A stretch of 64,000 bases of DNA from an uncultured Porphyromonadaceae bacterium (GTDB lineage Bacteria; Bacteroidota; Bacteroidia; Bacteroidales; Muribaculaceae), in the NCBI GenBank assembly GCA_947177035.1, contig CAMWSS010000007.1:1-64000 (forward strand). Reading direction: 5' to 3'. The notes under the pieces are model-generated. The model worked only from the letters and a program-made list of their open reading frames with translations, did no database searches and was not told where the DNA came from. A program made the position numbers and the translations under genes. Below are positions 17,038 to 25,545 of this stretch, in pieces (position 1 is the stretch's first letter; each line of letters opens with the position of its first letter).

Positions 17038-17946
17038 ATGAAAACAAGATCGTTCATAGCCACGGCAGCCATACTGACCGCAAGTTTCTGTGCATCTGCC
17101 CAGGAGCTGAATTGCCGGGTGGAATTCAACACTCAGCAATTGCAGAATGTCGGGACATCCGTTTTCCAGACTTTGCAGGAGGCTGTCAGTGAATACATGA
17201 ACAACACTAAATTTTCGGAAGCACAGATCGCTTCAAGTGAAAAAATCGAGTGTCAGCTTGTTTTCACAATAACAGATTATACCGACGGGGTTGCCAAAGG
17301 CTCCATTCAGGTGCAAGCGATCCGGCCTGTCTATAACACAGCCTACACCACCACCCTTCTTAATTTCAAAGACAATAAGATAGATTTCTCATACTCCGAG
17401 GGTGAACCGCTGCAATTCTCAGAAAACACGATGGAGAGCCAGATCACCGCGCTGCTGAACTTCTATGCTTATCTGATTCTTGCCATGGATTTCGATTCGT
17501 TCAGTCCTCGTGGCGGTGAAGTTTTCTGGCAACGACTCGCCACCATTGTGCAGCAAGCGCAGTCGTCGGGTGAAATCGGCTGGAAAGCGTTTGAGGACAA
17601 CAAAAACCGTTCGGCTGTGCTCAGCGCTTATACCGATCCGGCAACCCGTGAACTTCGAGATCTGACATATCAGTATCATCGCACAGGTCTTGACGAAATG
17701 GCCCAGAGTCCGGACAAAGGGCGTGCCAACATCACCTCAGCACTGGAAATCCTGAAAAAAGTCTATGATGTGTCGTCGATGTCGGTCGGCCTGTCAATGA
17801 CGAAAGACGCTAAGCTCGACGAGCTGGTCAACGTTTATTCCAAGGCTCCACAGACTGAGCGCGAAAAAGTCTACGAAATACTTTATCCGCTGTTTCCGAC
17901 GGAAACCACCCGTCTCGACAAAATCAAAAAAGGACAGACAAAATAA
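17038..17946 (+). CDS. DUF4835-family exported protein
   Basis: A 302-residue protein with a clean signal peptide (MKTRSFIATAAILTASFCASA) and a mature domain that opens QELNCRVEFNTQQLQ, which I recognise as the start of the DUF4835 family. Family members sit between coaBC and recN across Bacteroidetes, but the function is not established. The ATG at 17038 was chosen because it begins the signal peptide; upstream in-frame starts lie inside coaBC. The protein has no membrane segment beyond the signal, so it is expected in the periplasm or at the outer membrane. recN follows after 6 bases. Confidence 0.88.
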   Translation: MKTRSFIATAAILTASFCASAQELNCRVEFNTQQLQNVGTSVFQTLQEAVSEYMNNTKFSEAQIASSEKIECQLVFTITDYTDGVAKGSIQVQAIRPVYNTAYTTTLLNFKDNKIDFSYSEGEPLQFSENTMESQITALLNFYAYLILAMDFDSFSPRGGEVFWQRLATIVQQAQSSGEIGWKAFEDNKNRSAVLSAYTDPATRELRDLTYQYHRTGLDEMAQSPDKGRANITSALEILKKVYDVSSMSVGLSMTKDAKLDELVNVYSKAPQTEREKVYEILYPLFPTETTRLDKIKKGQTK

Positions 17947-17952
17947 CACGTC

Positions 17953-19611
17953 ATGCTAAAACGTCTTCACATATCCAACTATGCCCTGATCGACGACATC
18001 GATATTGATTTCGCCGATGGCCTTAACATCATCACAGGCGAGACAGGTGCTGGAAAATCGATCATGCTCGGCGCGTTGAATCTGCTGCTTGGCGCGAAAG
18101 CCGATCTTCGAGCAGTGAAACACTCTGAAGCGAAATCGGTGGTGGAGGCCGTGTTCTGTGTGGCCGGATTGAAATCATTGCGGGAATATTGCATTGAAGC
18201 CGACGTGGAGTGGGATGATTCGGAGTGTATCCTCAGACGAGAAATTCTCACTTCTGGCCGTTCAAGAGCTTTTGTGAATGACTCTCCGGTGACATTGGCC
18301 GTACTGGAGGCCGTTGGCCGCAGATTGGTCGACATCCATTCTCAAAATCAGAACCGGCAGCTGGCATCGCCTGAATTTCAACGCCGAATCATTGACGCCA
18401 TGGCCGGCAACGGCGCTTTGCTTGAAAAATATGCAGGCCTATATAGCGCATATCGCGCTGCCGAACAGCGTCTTGCCGAGACTCGACGACAGATAGAACA
18501 GAGTCGTAACGACGAAGAGTTCACGCGCTTCCGTTTTGGTCAGCTGACCGATGCCGCATTGGTTGACGGAGAGCAAGAGGAGCTGGAACGCGAACGCGAT
18601 CTGCTGGCTAACATGACCGAAATAAAGGAAGCACTGACGGATGCTTTGACATTGTTGCAGGAACGTGAAGGCAATATACTCTCAGCGTTGTCTGACGTTG
18701 TCGACTCATGCGAAAGTTTGTCCGACGTGCTTGACGATGCTGCATCTTTGGCCCACCGTCTCGAATCGGCCAGAGTGGAAATTCAGGATGTTGCCGAGAC
18801 TTTGGCTGATTATGATGCTAATCTTCAGGCCGATCCAGCGGAACTTGACAGTATCGAATCCCGACTTGATCAATTGTATGCCCTCCAAAACCGTTTCAAA
18901 GTCGACAGTGTGGCAAAGTTGATAGAGTTGCGGGCGGAACTGGAACAAAAACTGTCAATGCTCGAAGACTCGTCGGTGACACTTGCTGATCTGGAAACGG
19001 AAGTCAAGACGACACGCGACGCGGCTGAAAAGGCAGCAGCTGAAATCACCGCGTCACGAAAGCATGCAGCGGCGGAATTTTCTGTGGCTCTGCATGCGGC
19101 GGCCTCACCGCTTGGCATGGCCAATCTGTCGGTCGTGACGGACGTCATGCCGGAAAATCTGTCGTCAACAGGTGCTGACAAAGTTGAATTCCGCTTTGCG
19201 TTCAATAAAAATCAGACGCCTGTGACGGTTGATGGCACAGCGTCCGGTGGCGAAGTGAGCCGCCTTATGCTATCGATAAAATCAATCATGGCCGGCCGCT
19301 TGTTGCTGCCGACAATCATCTTCGACGAAGTCGACACAGGAGTCAGCGGAGACGTTGCCAACCGCATGGCGATGATGATGCGCGATATTGCCAACGACCG
19401 GCAGGTAGTGACCATAACCCACTTGCCACAGGTTGCCGCTAAAGGCATGGCACATTTCAAAGTATATAAAGAAGACGACGAAACAGCCACCCATACGCGC
19501 ATCAAGCGACTGTCTGCTTCCGAACGCCGGTCAGAACTTGCCCTGATGCTCAGTGGCAATCCCACAGACGCGACAGCACTGGCTGCAGCAGATTCTTTAC
19601 TGAACAAATAA
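17953..19611 (+). CDS. recN: DNA repair protein RecN
   Basis: An SMC-like ATPase of 552 residues involved in double-strand-break repair. Walker A GETGAGKS lies at 29-36, the head begins MLKRLHISNYALIDD, the centre (about 155-380) is coiled coil rich in Glu, Arg and Leu, and the C-terminal head has the signature ASGGEVSRLMLSIKSIMAG and Walker B TIIFDEVDTGVSG, then TITHLPQVAAKG. It lies between the DUF4835 gene and rlmB with gaps of 6 and 9 bases. Confidence 0.97.
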   Translation: MLKRLHISNYALIDDIDIDFADGLNIITGETGAGKSIMLGALNLLLGAKADLRAVKHSEAKSVVEAVFCVAGLKSLREYCIEADVEWDDSECILRREILTSGRSRAFVNDSPVTLAVLEAVGRRLVDIHSQNQNRQLASPEFQRRIIDAMAGNGALLEKYAGLYSAYRAAEQRLAETRRQIEQSRNDEEFTRFRFGQLTDAALVDGEQEELERERDLLANMTEIKEALTDALTLLQEREGNILSALSDVVDSCESLSDVLDDAASLAHRLESARVEIQDVAETLADYDANLQADPAELDSIESRLDQLYALQNRFKVDSVAKLIELRAELEQKLSMLEDSSVTLADLETEVKTTRDAAEKAAAEITASRKHAAAEFSVALHAAASPLGMANLSVVTDVMPENLSSTGADKVEFRFAFNKNQTPVTVDGTASGGEVSRLMLSIKSIMAGRLLLPTIIFDEVDTGVSGDVANRMAMMMRDIANDRQVVTITHLPQVAAKGMAHFKVYKEDDETATHTRIKRLSASERRSELALMLSGNPTDATALAAADSLLNK

Positions 19612-19620
19612 CCGAAATTT

Positions 19621-20376
19621 ATGCAAAAATCTGAATATATCTTTGGTATCCGCGCCGTAATGGAAGCCATACAGGCTGGGCGCGACATAGACAAAGTTCT
19701 GATTAAAAAAGAACTTCGTGGCGATCTTATCGCGGAATTGATCGACATGCTGAAACTGCACCGTATTCCGGTAAAGCGAGTCCCGTTGCAGACAATAGAC
19801 CGCATTACTCGCAAAAACCACCAGGGTGTGGTTGCGGTGCTGTGTGCCGTGACATATCATCGCCTGGATCATCTGGTTCCCCAGCTCTATGAGGAAGGCC
19901 GACTGCCTTTCGTAATCGTGCTCGACGGAATCACCGACGTGCGCAATTTCGGAGCAATCGCGCGTACAGCCGAATGTGTTGGTGCAGACGCGATCGTTAT
20001 CCCGGAACATGGCTCGGTCAGCGTCGGCGCTGATGCTGTCAAGACATCGGCCGGCGCCCTGCATCACATTCCTGTGTGTCGGAGCCGGTCAGCGTCTCTT
20101 GCTGTCAGATTCCTCAAGGAAAACGGATATAAAATCGTGGCAGTGACTGAAAAGGCTGATACAAATTATACCGCTGTAGACTATACCGGACCAATCGCTC
20201 TCGTCATGGGTGCCGAAGACATTGGCATTTCGGCCGACATTATCTCTATGGCCGATGCCAAAGCTGCAATTCCCATGTTTGGAGAGATTGGCTCGCTAAA
20301 TGTGTCGGTTGCTGCCGGTGTGATGATGTATGAAGTCGTTCGTCAACGTCTGCTTGCAGATCTGGACGTGATCTGA
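19621..20376 (+). CDS. rlmB: 23S rRNA (guanosine-2'-O-)-methyltransferase RlmB (TrmH/SpoU family)
   Basis: A SPOUT-family methyltransferase of 251 residues, expected to methylate the 2'-O of G2251 in 23S rRNA from S-adenosylmethionine. The N-terminal substrate-binding domain begins YIFGIRAVMEAIQAG. The trefoil-knot catalytic domain has motif 1 DGITDVRNFGAIARTAEC near 102-119, motif 2 IALVMGAEDIGIS, and motif 3 IGSLNVSVAAGVMMYE. TrmH-family relatives look similar, so the exact target nucleotide is inferred. Its neighbours recN and the MATE pump are 9 and 4 bases away. Confidence 0.9.
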   Translation: MQKSEYIFGIRAVMEAIQAGRDIDKVLIKKELRGDLIAELIDMLKLHRIPVKRVPLQTIDRITRKNHQGVVAVLCAVTYHRLDHLVPQLYEEGRLPFVIVLDGITDVRNFGAIARTAECVGADAIVIPEHGSVSVGADAVKTSAGALHHIPVCRSRSASLAVRFLKENGYKIVAVTEKADTNYTAVDYTGPIALVMGAEDIGISADIISMADAKAAIPMFGEIGSLNVSVAAGVMMYEVVRQRLLADLDVI

Positions 20377-20380
20377 GCAT

Positions 20381-21757
20381 ATGGCATCACAGCAAACTGA
20401 TTCTGCGCCGCTGACACTTGGCACCATGTCGGTCGGCAGGTTGTTGATGCAATATTCTATACCAGCCATAATTGCCAGTGTCGTAACCTCCTTATATAAT
20501 ATCATTGACTCCATTTTCATCGGACAAGGAGTCAATGCTTTGGCCATATCCGGACTTGCCATCACCTTTCCGCTGATGAATCTGGTAATGGCTTTCGTGA
20601 TGTTGATCGCAGCAGGCGGCGCGGCCATATCTTCGATCTTCCTCGGTCAGAAAGATTTGTCGCGGGCCACAGATGTGGTTAACAATGTCTTTGCGCTCAG
20701 TCTTATCACGTCGGTCATTGTCGGCGCAACAGGTCTATTGTTCATTGACGATATTCTTGTTCTGTTTGGCGCCACGTCTGAAACGATATCTTATGCGCGT
20801 GAGTTCATGACTATAATTCTGTCGACCACTCCGATCGCATTCGTTTTTATCGGGCTTAACAACATAATGCGAGCTACCGGATATCCGAAAAAAGCTATGG
20901 TTTCCGCTCTCCTTTCTGTTGCTGTCAACCTGATTTTATGCCCGATATTCATATTTAAATTCCACTGGGGGATAGCTGGAGCCGCCATTGCTACTGTGTG
21001 TGGTCAGCTGGCAGCACTCGTGTGGGTTCTGTCTCATTTTATCTCCAATAAAAGCTATGTGCGGCTGCGCTGGCACAACCGTTGGCTCTCATGGCCGATA
21101 ATCCGAAGGATCTATGCTATCGGGCTCGCACCTTTTCTGATGAATGTGTGTGCCTGCATAGTCGTTGTATTCATCAATAGATCATTGCTTTCATACGGTG
21201 GAGCTGACGGAAACCTTTGTGTCGGAGCATATGGCATTGTCAACCGCGTCACAATGCTCTTTATTATGATTGTCTTTGGCATCACACAGGGCATGCAGCC
21301 GATTCTCGGGTTCAACTATGGAGCCGGTCAATGGAATCGAGTGCGCCGGACACTCAATATCGGCATATTCGCGGGTGCCATCGTCACCACCATAGGATTT
21401 GCAGTGGCCCAGCTGTTTCCCGACGAAGTCAGCCGAATGTTCACGGTTGATTCCACTTTGATCGCACTGGCCCGCCGCGCATTCCGTGTATACTTCATCT
21501 TTTTCCCGTTTGTTGGGTGCCAGATCATTATTCAGAACTTTTTTCAGTCTATCGGCAAACCGGCTTATTCGATATTCCTGAGCCTGACGCGCCAGCTACT
21601 GTTCCTGATCCCGCTTTTGGTCATCTTCCCGCATATCTGGGGAGTTGACGGAGTGTGGAGCGCGATGGCCGGAAGCGATCTGCTCGCATTTTTCACAGCA
21701 ATCATCACTCTTGTCCTGGTGATGCGCAGGCTTAATCGCCAATTTTCCAAAATATGA
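20381..21757 (+). CDS. MATE-family efflux transporter
   Basis: A 458-residue inner-membrane protein with about twelve membrane helices in two MatE halves, the usual size for Na+- or H+-coupled multidrug and toxin exporters. The family pattern is visible in the first helix region (LLMQYSIPAIIASVVTSLYN) and near the second half (GITQGMQPILGFNYGA). The substrate cannot be inferred. It follows rlmB by 4 bases and overlaps the FAD oxidoreductase by 4 bases (ATGA). Confidence 0.93.
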   Translation: MASQQTDSAPLTLGTMSVGRLLMQYSIPAIIASVVTSLYNIIDSIFIGQGVNALAISGLAITFPLMNLVMAFVMLIAAGGAAISSIFLGQKDLSRATDVVNNVFALSLITSVIVGATGLLFIDDILVLFGATSETISYAREFMTIILSTTPIAFVFIGLNNIMRATGYPKKAMVSALLSVAVNLILCPIFIFKFHWGIAGAAIATVCGQLAALVWVLSHFISNKSYVRLRWHNRWLSWPIIRRIYAIGLAPFLMNVCACIVVVFINRSLLSYGGADGNLCVGAYGIVNRVTMLFIMIVFGITQGMQPILGFNYGAGQWNRVRRTLNIGIFAGAIVTTIGFAVAQLFPDEVSRMFTVDSTLIALARRAFRVYFIFFPFVGCQIIIQNFFQSIGKPAYSIFLSLTRQLLFLIPLLVIFPHIWGVDGVWSAMAGSDLLAFFTAIITLVLVMRRLNRQFSKI

Positions 21758-23328
21758 AACAGCTACAGTTACGTCTGACTCCGGAGGTGGCCTACAATGA
21801 CCTGAGGCTTCGGGCAAACATATCGGCTCTACTTGACATCGACATAAATAAAATCACCGGAGTACTGATCACCAGGCGAAGCATCGATGCGCGTCAGCGC
21901 CGCGTAATGGTCAATCTGTCGGTGACAGTAAGCATTGACGAGCCCCCGCTACAGCCCGAATCGCTCGCCCTCCCTTTAAAATATGCCCGCGTGCCCGACA
22001 ACGCACCGCAGGTTGTGGTTGTCGGCGCAGGTCCGGCCGGCCTTTTTGCAGCATTGCGGCTGATTGAGGCAGGTATCAGACCTATAGTGCTCGAACGCGG
22101 CAAGGACGTTGACGCCAGGCGTCCTGACATGGCGCGAATCTGTCGTGAAGGTGTTGTAGATCCAGACAGCAACTATTGTTTCGGCGAAGGAGGTGCCGGA
22201 GCTTTTTCGGACGGAAAGCTTTATACCCGAAGCAAAAAACGTGGTTCTGTTGAGAAAATCCTGTCGGTGTTCTATCGTCATGGAGCGTCGTCAGACATAC
22301 TTGTCGACGCCCACCCTCACATAGGCACAGACCGACTGCCGGGTGTGATCAAGGCCATGCGCTCCACGATTATCGACTGTGGAGGTGAAGTCCGGTTCAA
22401 TTCTCGGGTCACAGATCTGATCTTGACCGAAGGAAATGTGACCGGGGTGACTCTCGCCGACGGATCAACTGTGTCTGGTCCGGTCATATTGGCAACCGGT
22501 CATTCTGCCCGCGATGTCTATTATCTGCTACAACGCCATGGCATCGCCATCGAAGCAAAAGGAATTGCGGTCGGAGTGCGGCTCGAACATCCTCAGGAAT
22601 TGATCGACCGGATTCAGTATCATTCGCCGGGAGGCCGCGGCAAATACCTTCCAGCGGCTGAATACTCCATGCTGACCAGAGTGGACGGTCGCGCTGTCTA
22701 TAGTTTCTGCATGTGTCCAGGCGGATTCGTAATTCCGGCATCAAGCGAGCCAGGACAACTGGTGGTCAATGGTATGTCTCCGTCAAACCGTGGCACCAGA
22801 TGGGCCAATTCCGGTATGGTAGTGGAAATTCTGCCTGAAGATATCGATGGCGATGATCCGCTGAAAATGATGACGTTCCAGATCGGAATCGAACAGCGTT
22901 TCTTTGCCGCATCGCCCGACGGGTCACAGAAAGCGCCGGCACAACGTCTCACGGATTTCATTGCCGGGAAGCAATCGTCTTCACTGGCCGACAGTTCATA
23001 TGCTCCGGGGCTATATCCGGCACGAGTCGACCGATTGCTCCCGAAGAGCGTCGCATCCCGACTGCAAAAAGGATTTGCCGAATTCGGACGCAAGCAACGC
23101 GGATTTGTCACCGAACTCGCCACTGTTATCGGCGACGAGACCCGCACCTCTTCGCCGGTACGTATTCCCCGTATGCCTGACTCAATGTGCCACATCGGAG
23201 TGGCGGGCCTTTATCCGGCCGGAGAAGGCGCCGGGTATGCCGGCGGAATTGTCAGTGCCGCAATCGATGGCGAACGCGTGGCCGAAGCTGTTATCCAGCA
23301 AATACAATCCACAATATCCGGCATATAA
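21754..23328 (+). CDS. NAD(P)/FAD-dependent oxidoreductase
   Basis: A 524-residue FAD-dependent dehydrogenase of the COG2509 type. An N-terminal region of about 80 residues with mixed alpha/beta character precedes the dinucleotide-binding motif VVVVGAGPAGLFAALRLIEAG (about 88-108). Family-typical segments are NYCFGEGGAGAFSDGKLYTR near 145-164, ATGHSARDVYYLL, and the C-terminal FAD contact GAGYAGGIVSAAIDGERVAE. The reaction and substrate are unknown for this family. It is the last gene of the dnaN series and overlaps a convergent small ORF by 38 bases. Confidence 0.9.
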   Translation: MKQLQLRLTPEVAYNDLRLRANISALLDIDINKITGVLITRRSIDARQRRVMVNLSVTVSIDEPPLQPESLALPLKYARVPDNAPQVVVVGAGPAGLFAALRLIEAGIRPIVLERGKDVDARRPDMARICREGVVDPDSNYCFGEGGAGAFSDGKLYTRSKKRGSVEKILSVFYRHGASSDILVDAHPHIGTDRLPGVIKAMRSTIIDCGGEVRFNSRVTDLILTEGNVTGVTLADGSTVSGPVILATGHSARDVYYLLQRHGIAIEAKGIAVGVRLEHPQELIDRIQYHSPGGRGKYLPAAEYSMLTRVDGRAVYSFCMCPGGFVIPASSEPGQLVVNGMSPSNRGTRWANSGMVVEILPEDIDGDDPLKMMTFQIGIEQRFFAASPDGSQKAPAQRLTDFIAGKQSSSLADSSYAPGLYPARVDRLLPKSVASRLQKGFAEFGRKQRGFVTELATVIGDETRTSSPVRIPRMPDSMCHIGVAGLYPAGEGAGYAGGIVSAAIDGERVAEAVIQQIQSTISGI

Positions 23329-23473
23329 TCAGCCCGGATATCGTATATATAATAGACCAGACGGTCCATCGGCGCAAAACATTGCCGTCCTTACGCCGTA
23401 ACCATGCATATACCGACCCACACAGCAGGCCAAAGGCCACGGAGGCGATTATCCAGATCCATTTGCTTCCCAT
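23291..23473 (-). CDS. Small hypothetical two-helix membrane protein
   Basis: A 60-residue ORF starting ATG at 23473 (MGSKWIWIIASVAFGLL). It has two strong hydrophobic segments (about 4-22 and 38-58) split by the basic loop AWLRRKDGNVLRRW. A reading from a TTG at 23512 would add 13 residues but its start lies inside a large inverted repeat. The last 38 bases overlap the convergent oxidoreductase gene. I do not recognise a family. It could be a second gene behind tpiA or a chance ORF; the membrane-like pattern favours a real product. Confidence 0.4.
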   Translation of the reverse strand: MGSKWIWIIASVAFGLLCGSVYAWLRRKDGNVLRRWTVWSIIYTISGLIICRILWIVFAG

Positions 23474-23487
23474 ATCGAAAATAACAG

Positions 23488-23539
23488 TTTCGGCGGAATG
23501 CGTCTTCTGCAATTAGAGCAGAGAATCATTCCGCCGAAA
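23488..23539. repeat. 13-bp perfect inverted repeat, possible terminator
   Basis: TTTCGGCGGAATG at 23488-23500 pairs perfectly with CATTCCGCCGAAA at 23527-23539; a smaller TCTGC/GCAGA stem lies within the 26-base loop. It sits just past the tpiA stop codon (minus strand) and 160 bases past the oxidoreductase stop (plus strand). No long T-tract follows on either strand, so it may be a terminator, a message-stabilising hairpin, or a protein site. Confidence 0.6.
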
Positions 23540-23564
23540 AATCTTATACTCTATAGTCTGAAAA

Positions 23565-24323
23565 TCAGTTCCAGGCGTCAACAATGCCCATGAAATCAGC
23601 TGCTGCGAGCGATGCGCCGCCGATCAGACCGCCGTCTACGTCAGGTTTTGCGAAGAGAGCCTTAGCGTTGCTGGCTTTGCAACTGCCGCCATAGAGAATC
23701 GAGCAGTTTTCAGCAACTTCCTTGCCATACTTTTCAGCGATGACACCACGGATGAAAGCGTGCATCTCCTGAGCCTGGTCGTCGGTTGCGGTCTTGCCGG
23801 TGCCGATAGCCCATACGGGTTCGTAAGCCAGAATCAGCTTGCCGAAATCTTCTGCGCTCAGATCAAACAGAGCTTCTTCGATCTGCGCTTTTACAACGTT
23901 GAAGAAACTGCCGTCTTCACGCTGTTCGAGCACTTCGCCGATGCAGAAAATGGGAGTGAGATTGTTTTCCAGAGCCAGGTTGACTTTGGTCTTGAGGATT
24001 TCGGAAGTTTCTCCGTAATACTGACGGCGTTCGCTGTGACCGAGAATCACATATCCGGCACCTGTCGAAGCAACCATCGGAGCGGATACTTCGCCGGTGT
24101 AGGCGCCTTTGACATGGTCTGCGCAGTTTTCAGCGCCAAGACCGAGTTTGTTGCCGTCGATAACAGCAGCAACTGATGCGAGATGGGTGAAAGGAACGCA
24201 GATAACCACGTCGCAATTCGGAGTCCGTGCTGCGAGAGCTTCATTCACATCTTTGGCCAGACCGACACCCTCGGCAAGAGTGGTGTTCATTTTCCAGTTG
24301 CCGGCTACAATTTTCTTTCTCAT
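23565..24323 (-). CDS. tpiA: Triose-phosphate isomerase
   Basis: Interconverts dihydroxyacetone phosphate and glyceraldehyde 3-phosphate in glycolysis. It is 252 residues, the standard length. Active-site features: Asn9 and Lys11 in GNWKMN, the electrophilic His in LGHSERR, the catalytic Glu with the flexible loop in [14 protein letters not shown], and the phosphate-binding end YGGSCK and GGLIGGASL. It has its own -7 element about 45 bases upstream and is followed by a large inverted repeat. Confidence 0.98.
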   Translation of the reverse strand: MRKKIVAGNWKMNTTLAEGVGLAKDVNEALAARTPNCDVVICVPFTHLASVAAVIDGNKLGLGAENCADHVKGAYTGEVSAPMVASTGAGYVILGHSERRQYYGETSEILKTKVNLALENNLTPIFCIGEVLEQREDGSFFNVVKAQIEEALFDLSAEDFGKLILAYEPVWAIGTGKTATDDQAQEMHAFIRGVIAEKYGKEVAENCSILYGGSCKASNAKALFAKPDVDGGLIGGASLAAADFMGIVDAWN

Positions 24324-24368
24324 AATTGGTTATGTGATATTATTTTTAATAATGTTCTTTCAATAGTG

Positions 24369-24376
24369 CAAATTTA
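24369..24376 (-). promoter_or_regulatory. -7 element of tpiA
   Basis: TAAATTTG on the minus strand fits TAnnTTTG and lies 45 bases upstream of the tpiA ATG, in the 89-base gap after the polyprenyl synthase stop codon. A TTTTTTG run is present upstream but only 12 bases away, too close for a standard -33. Confidence 0.5.
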
Positions 24377-24412
24377 CGATTTTTTCTGCAAAAAACGAGC
24401 TGTCGCCACATG

Positions 24413-25369
24413 TTATTTTTCACGTAACGACAGATTATGAGTCAGCGATGCAAACCATTCATGATCGGCACTGCTCATATTCACCATATCAAGTGCAGAG
24501 AGCGCGGCGGCGGCATATGAGTCTATCAGTTCATGAATTCTGGCCGGCAGGCGCAATTCTTCATACACAGCCTTGACAGCGTCAATTTTCTCCTGCGTGC
24601 GTCCGGCATTTATCCATTTGTCGATACGGTCTGGGGCTTCCTGCATGGCGGTGATAAGCAACCACGTTTTTTTATCATTCAGAATATCTCCGCCGGTGTT
24701 CTTGCCGAATGTGGCTGGATCGCCGAATGTGTCGAGATAGTCGTCCTGCAGCTGAAAGGCAAGTCCGAGATTCACAGCAAATTCATTCAACTGCCTGACA
24801 GTCGCCTCAGACGCGTCGGCCATCAGCGCCCCCATCTGGCAGGCACATCCCAACAGCACTGAAGTTTTCAGCCTGATCATCTCCATATATTCATTCACGG
24901 TGACGTCAGAGCGGCTTTCAAAATCCATATCCATCTGCTGGCCTTCATAAATCTGTATCGCTGTGTTGTTAAATATGTCGAGCACAGACGGCAGTTTGTC
25001 AGATGGACATTTGGCCACAATCTGAGTCGCGAGCGTCAGCATCGTGTCTCCGCTGAGTATCGCAGTAGTGTCATTCCATTTGCAATGCACTGTCGGACGC
25101 CCGCGACGCGAATCAGCCCGATCCATAACATCGTCGTGGAGCAACGTGAAATTATGAAACAACTCCACCCCCAAAGCCTGGTTCAATGCTTCTTCCGGAT
25201 ACACGCCTAACGCCTGACAGGTGGCCAGACATAGAAGGGGACGCAGACGTTTTCCGCCTCCATTCATTGTGTAACGTATCGGTTCGTATAGTCCAGGCAG
25301 ACGGTCTGGAAGTGGCAACCGGGAAATACCCCGGTCAATCATCTCCATCAATTCTGAAGTGTCAATCAT
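24413..25369 (-). CDS. Polyprenyl (geranylgeranyl/farnesyl-type) diphosphate synthase
   Basis: A trans-isoprenyl diphosphate synthase of 318 residues that elongates allylic diphosphates with isopentenyl diphosphate, supplying quinone and lipid-carrier precursors. Seen: GGGKRLRP at 37-44, the first Asp-rich motif DDVMD at 79-83 followed by RADSRRG, and the second motif LQDDYLDTFGD with FGKNTGGD after it. Phe74, five residues before the first Asp motif, suggests a short product, but the chain length cannot be fixed from sequence alone. It is probably a single-gene unit with its own -7 element. Confidence 0.88.
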   Translation of the reverse strand: MIDTSELMEMIDRGISRLPLPDRLPGLYEPIRYTMNGGGKRLRPLLCLATCQALGVYPEEALNQALGVELFHNFTLLHDDVMDRADSRRGRPTVHCKWNDTTAILSGDTMLTLATQIVAKCPSDKLPSVLDIFNNTAIQIYEGQQMDMDFESRSDVTVNEYMEMIRLKTSVLLGCACQMGALMADASEATVRQLNEFAVNLGLAFQLQDDYLDTFGDPATFGKNTGGDILNDKKTWLLITAMQEAPDRIDKWINAGRTQEKIDAVKAVYEELRLPARIHELIDSYAAAALSALDMVNMSSADHEWFASLTHNLSLREK

Positions 25370-25391
25370 CGGATATTGTAGTTTAGCGCTG

Positions 25392-25399
25392 CAAAATTA
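25392..25399 (-). promoter_or_regulatory. -7 element of the polyprenyl synthase gene
   Basis: TAATTTTG on the minus strand fits the Bacteroidetes -7 consensus and lies 22 bases upstream of the ATG at 25369. No TTTG is found at -33. Confidence 0.5.
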
Positions 25400-25495
25400 A
25401 TGAAAAAACACGACATGAGCCTCATCTGAATCAGTTAATTATATTTCATTGTCTCAAATTTGATGTGGTTGTGTGAAATTTTCAAAAAATAATTG

Positions 25496-25503
25496 TATAT
25501 TTG
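25496..25503 (+). promoter_or_regulatory. -7 element of the Omp28-like operon
   Basis: TATATTTG matches the consensus and lies 42 bases before the ATG at 25546. A TTGTG at 25469-25473 is near the place expected for a -33 element but is not a clean TTTG. The 176-base divergent gap 25370-25545 holds only this and the opposing -7 element. Confidence 0.5.
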
Positions 25504-25545
25504 TGCCAAATATTTTCTTTTATTAACAACTCATAATTTTAAACG

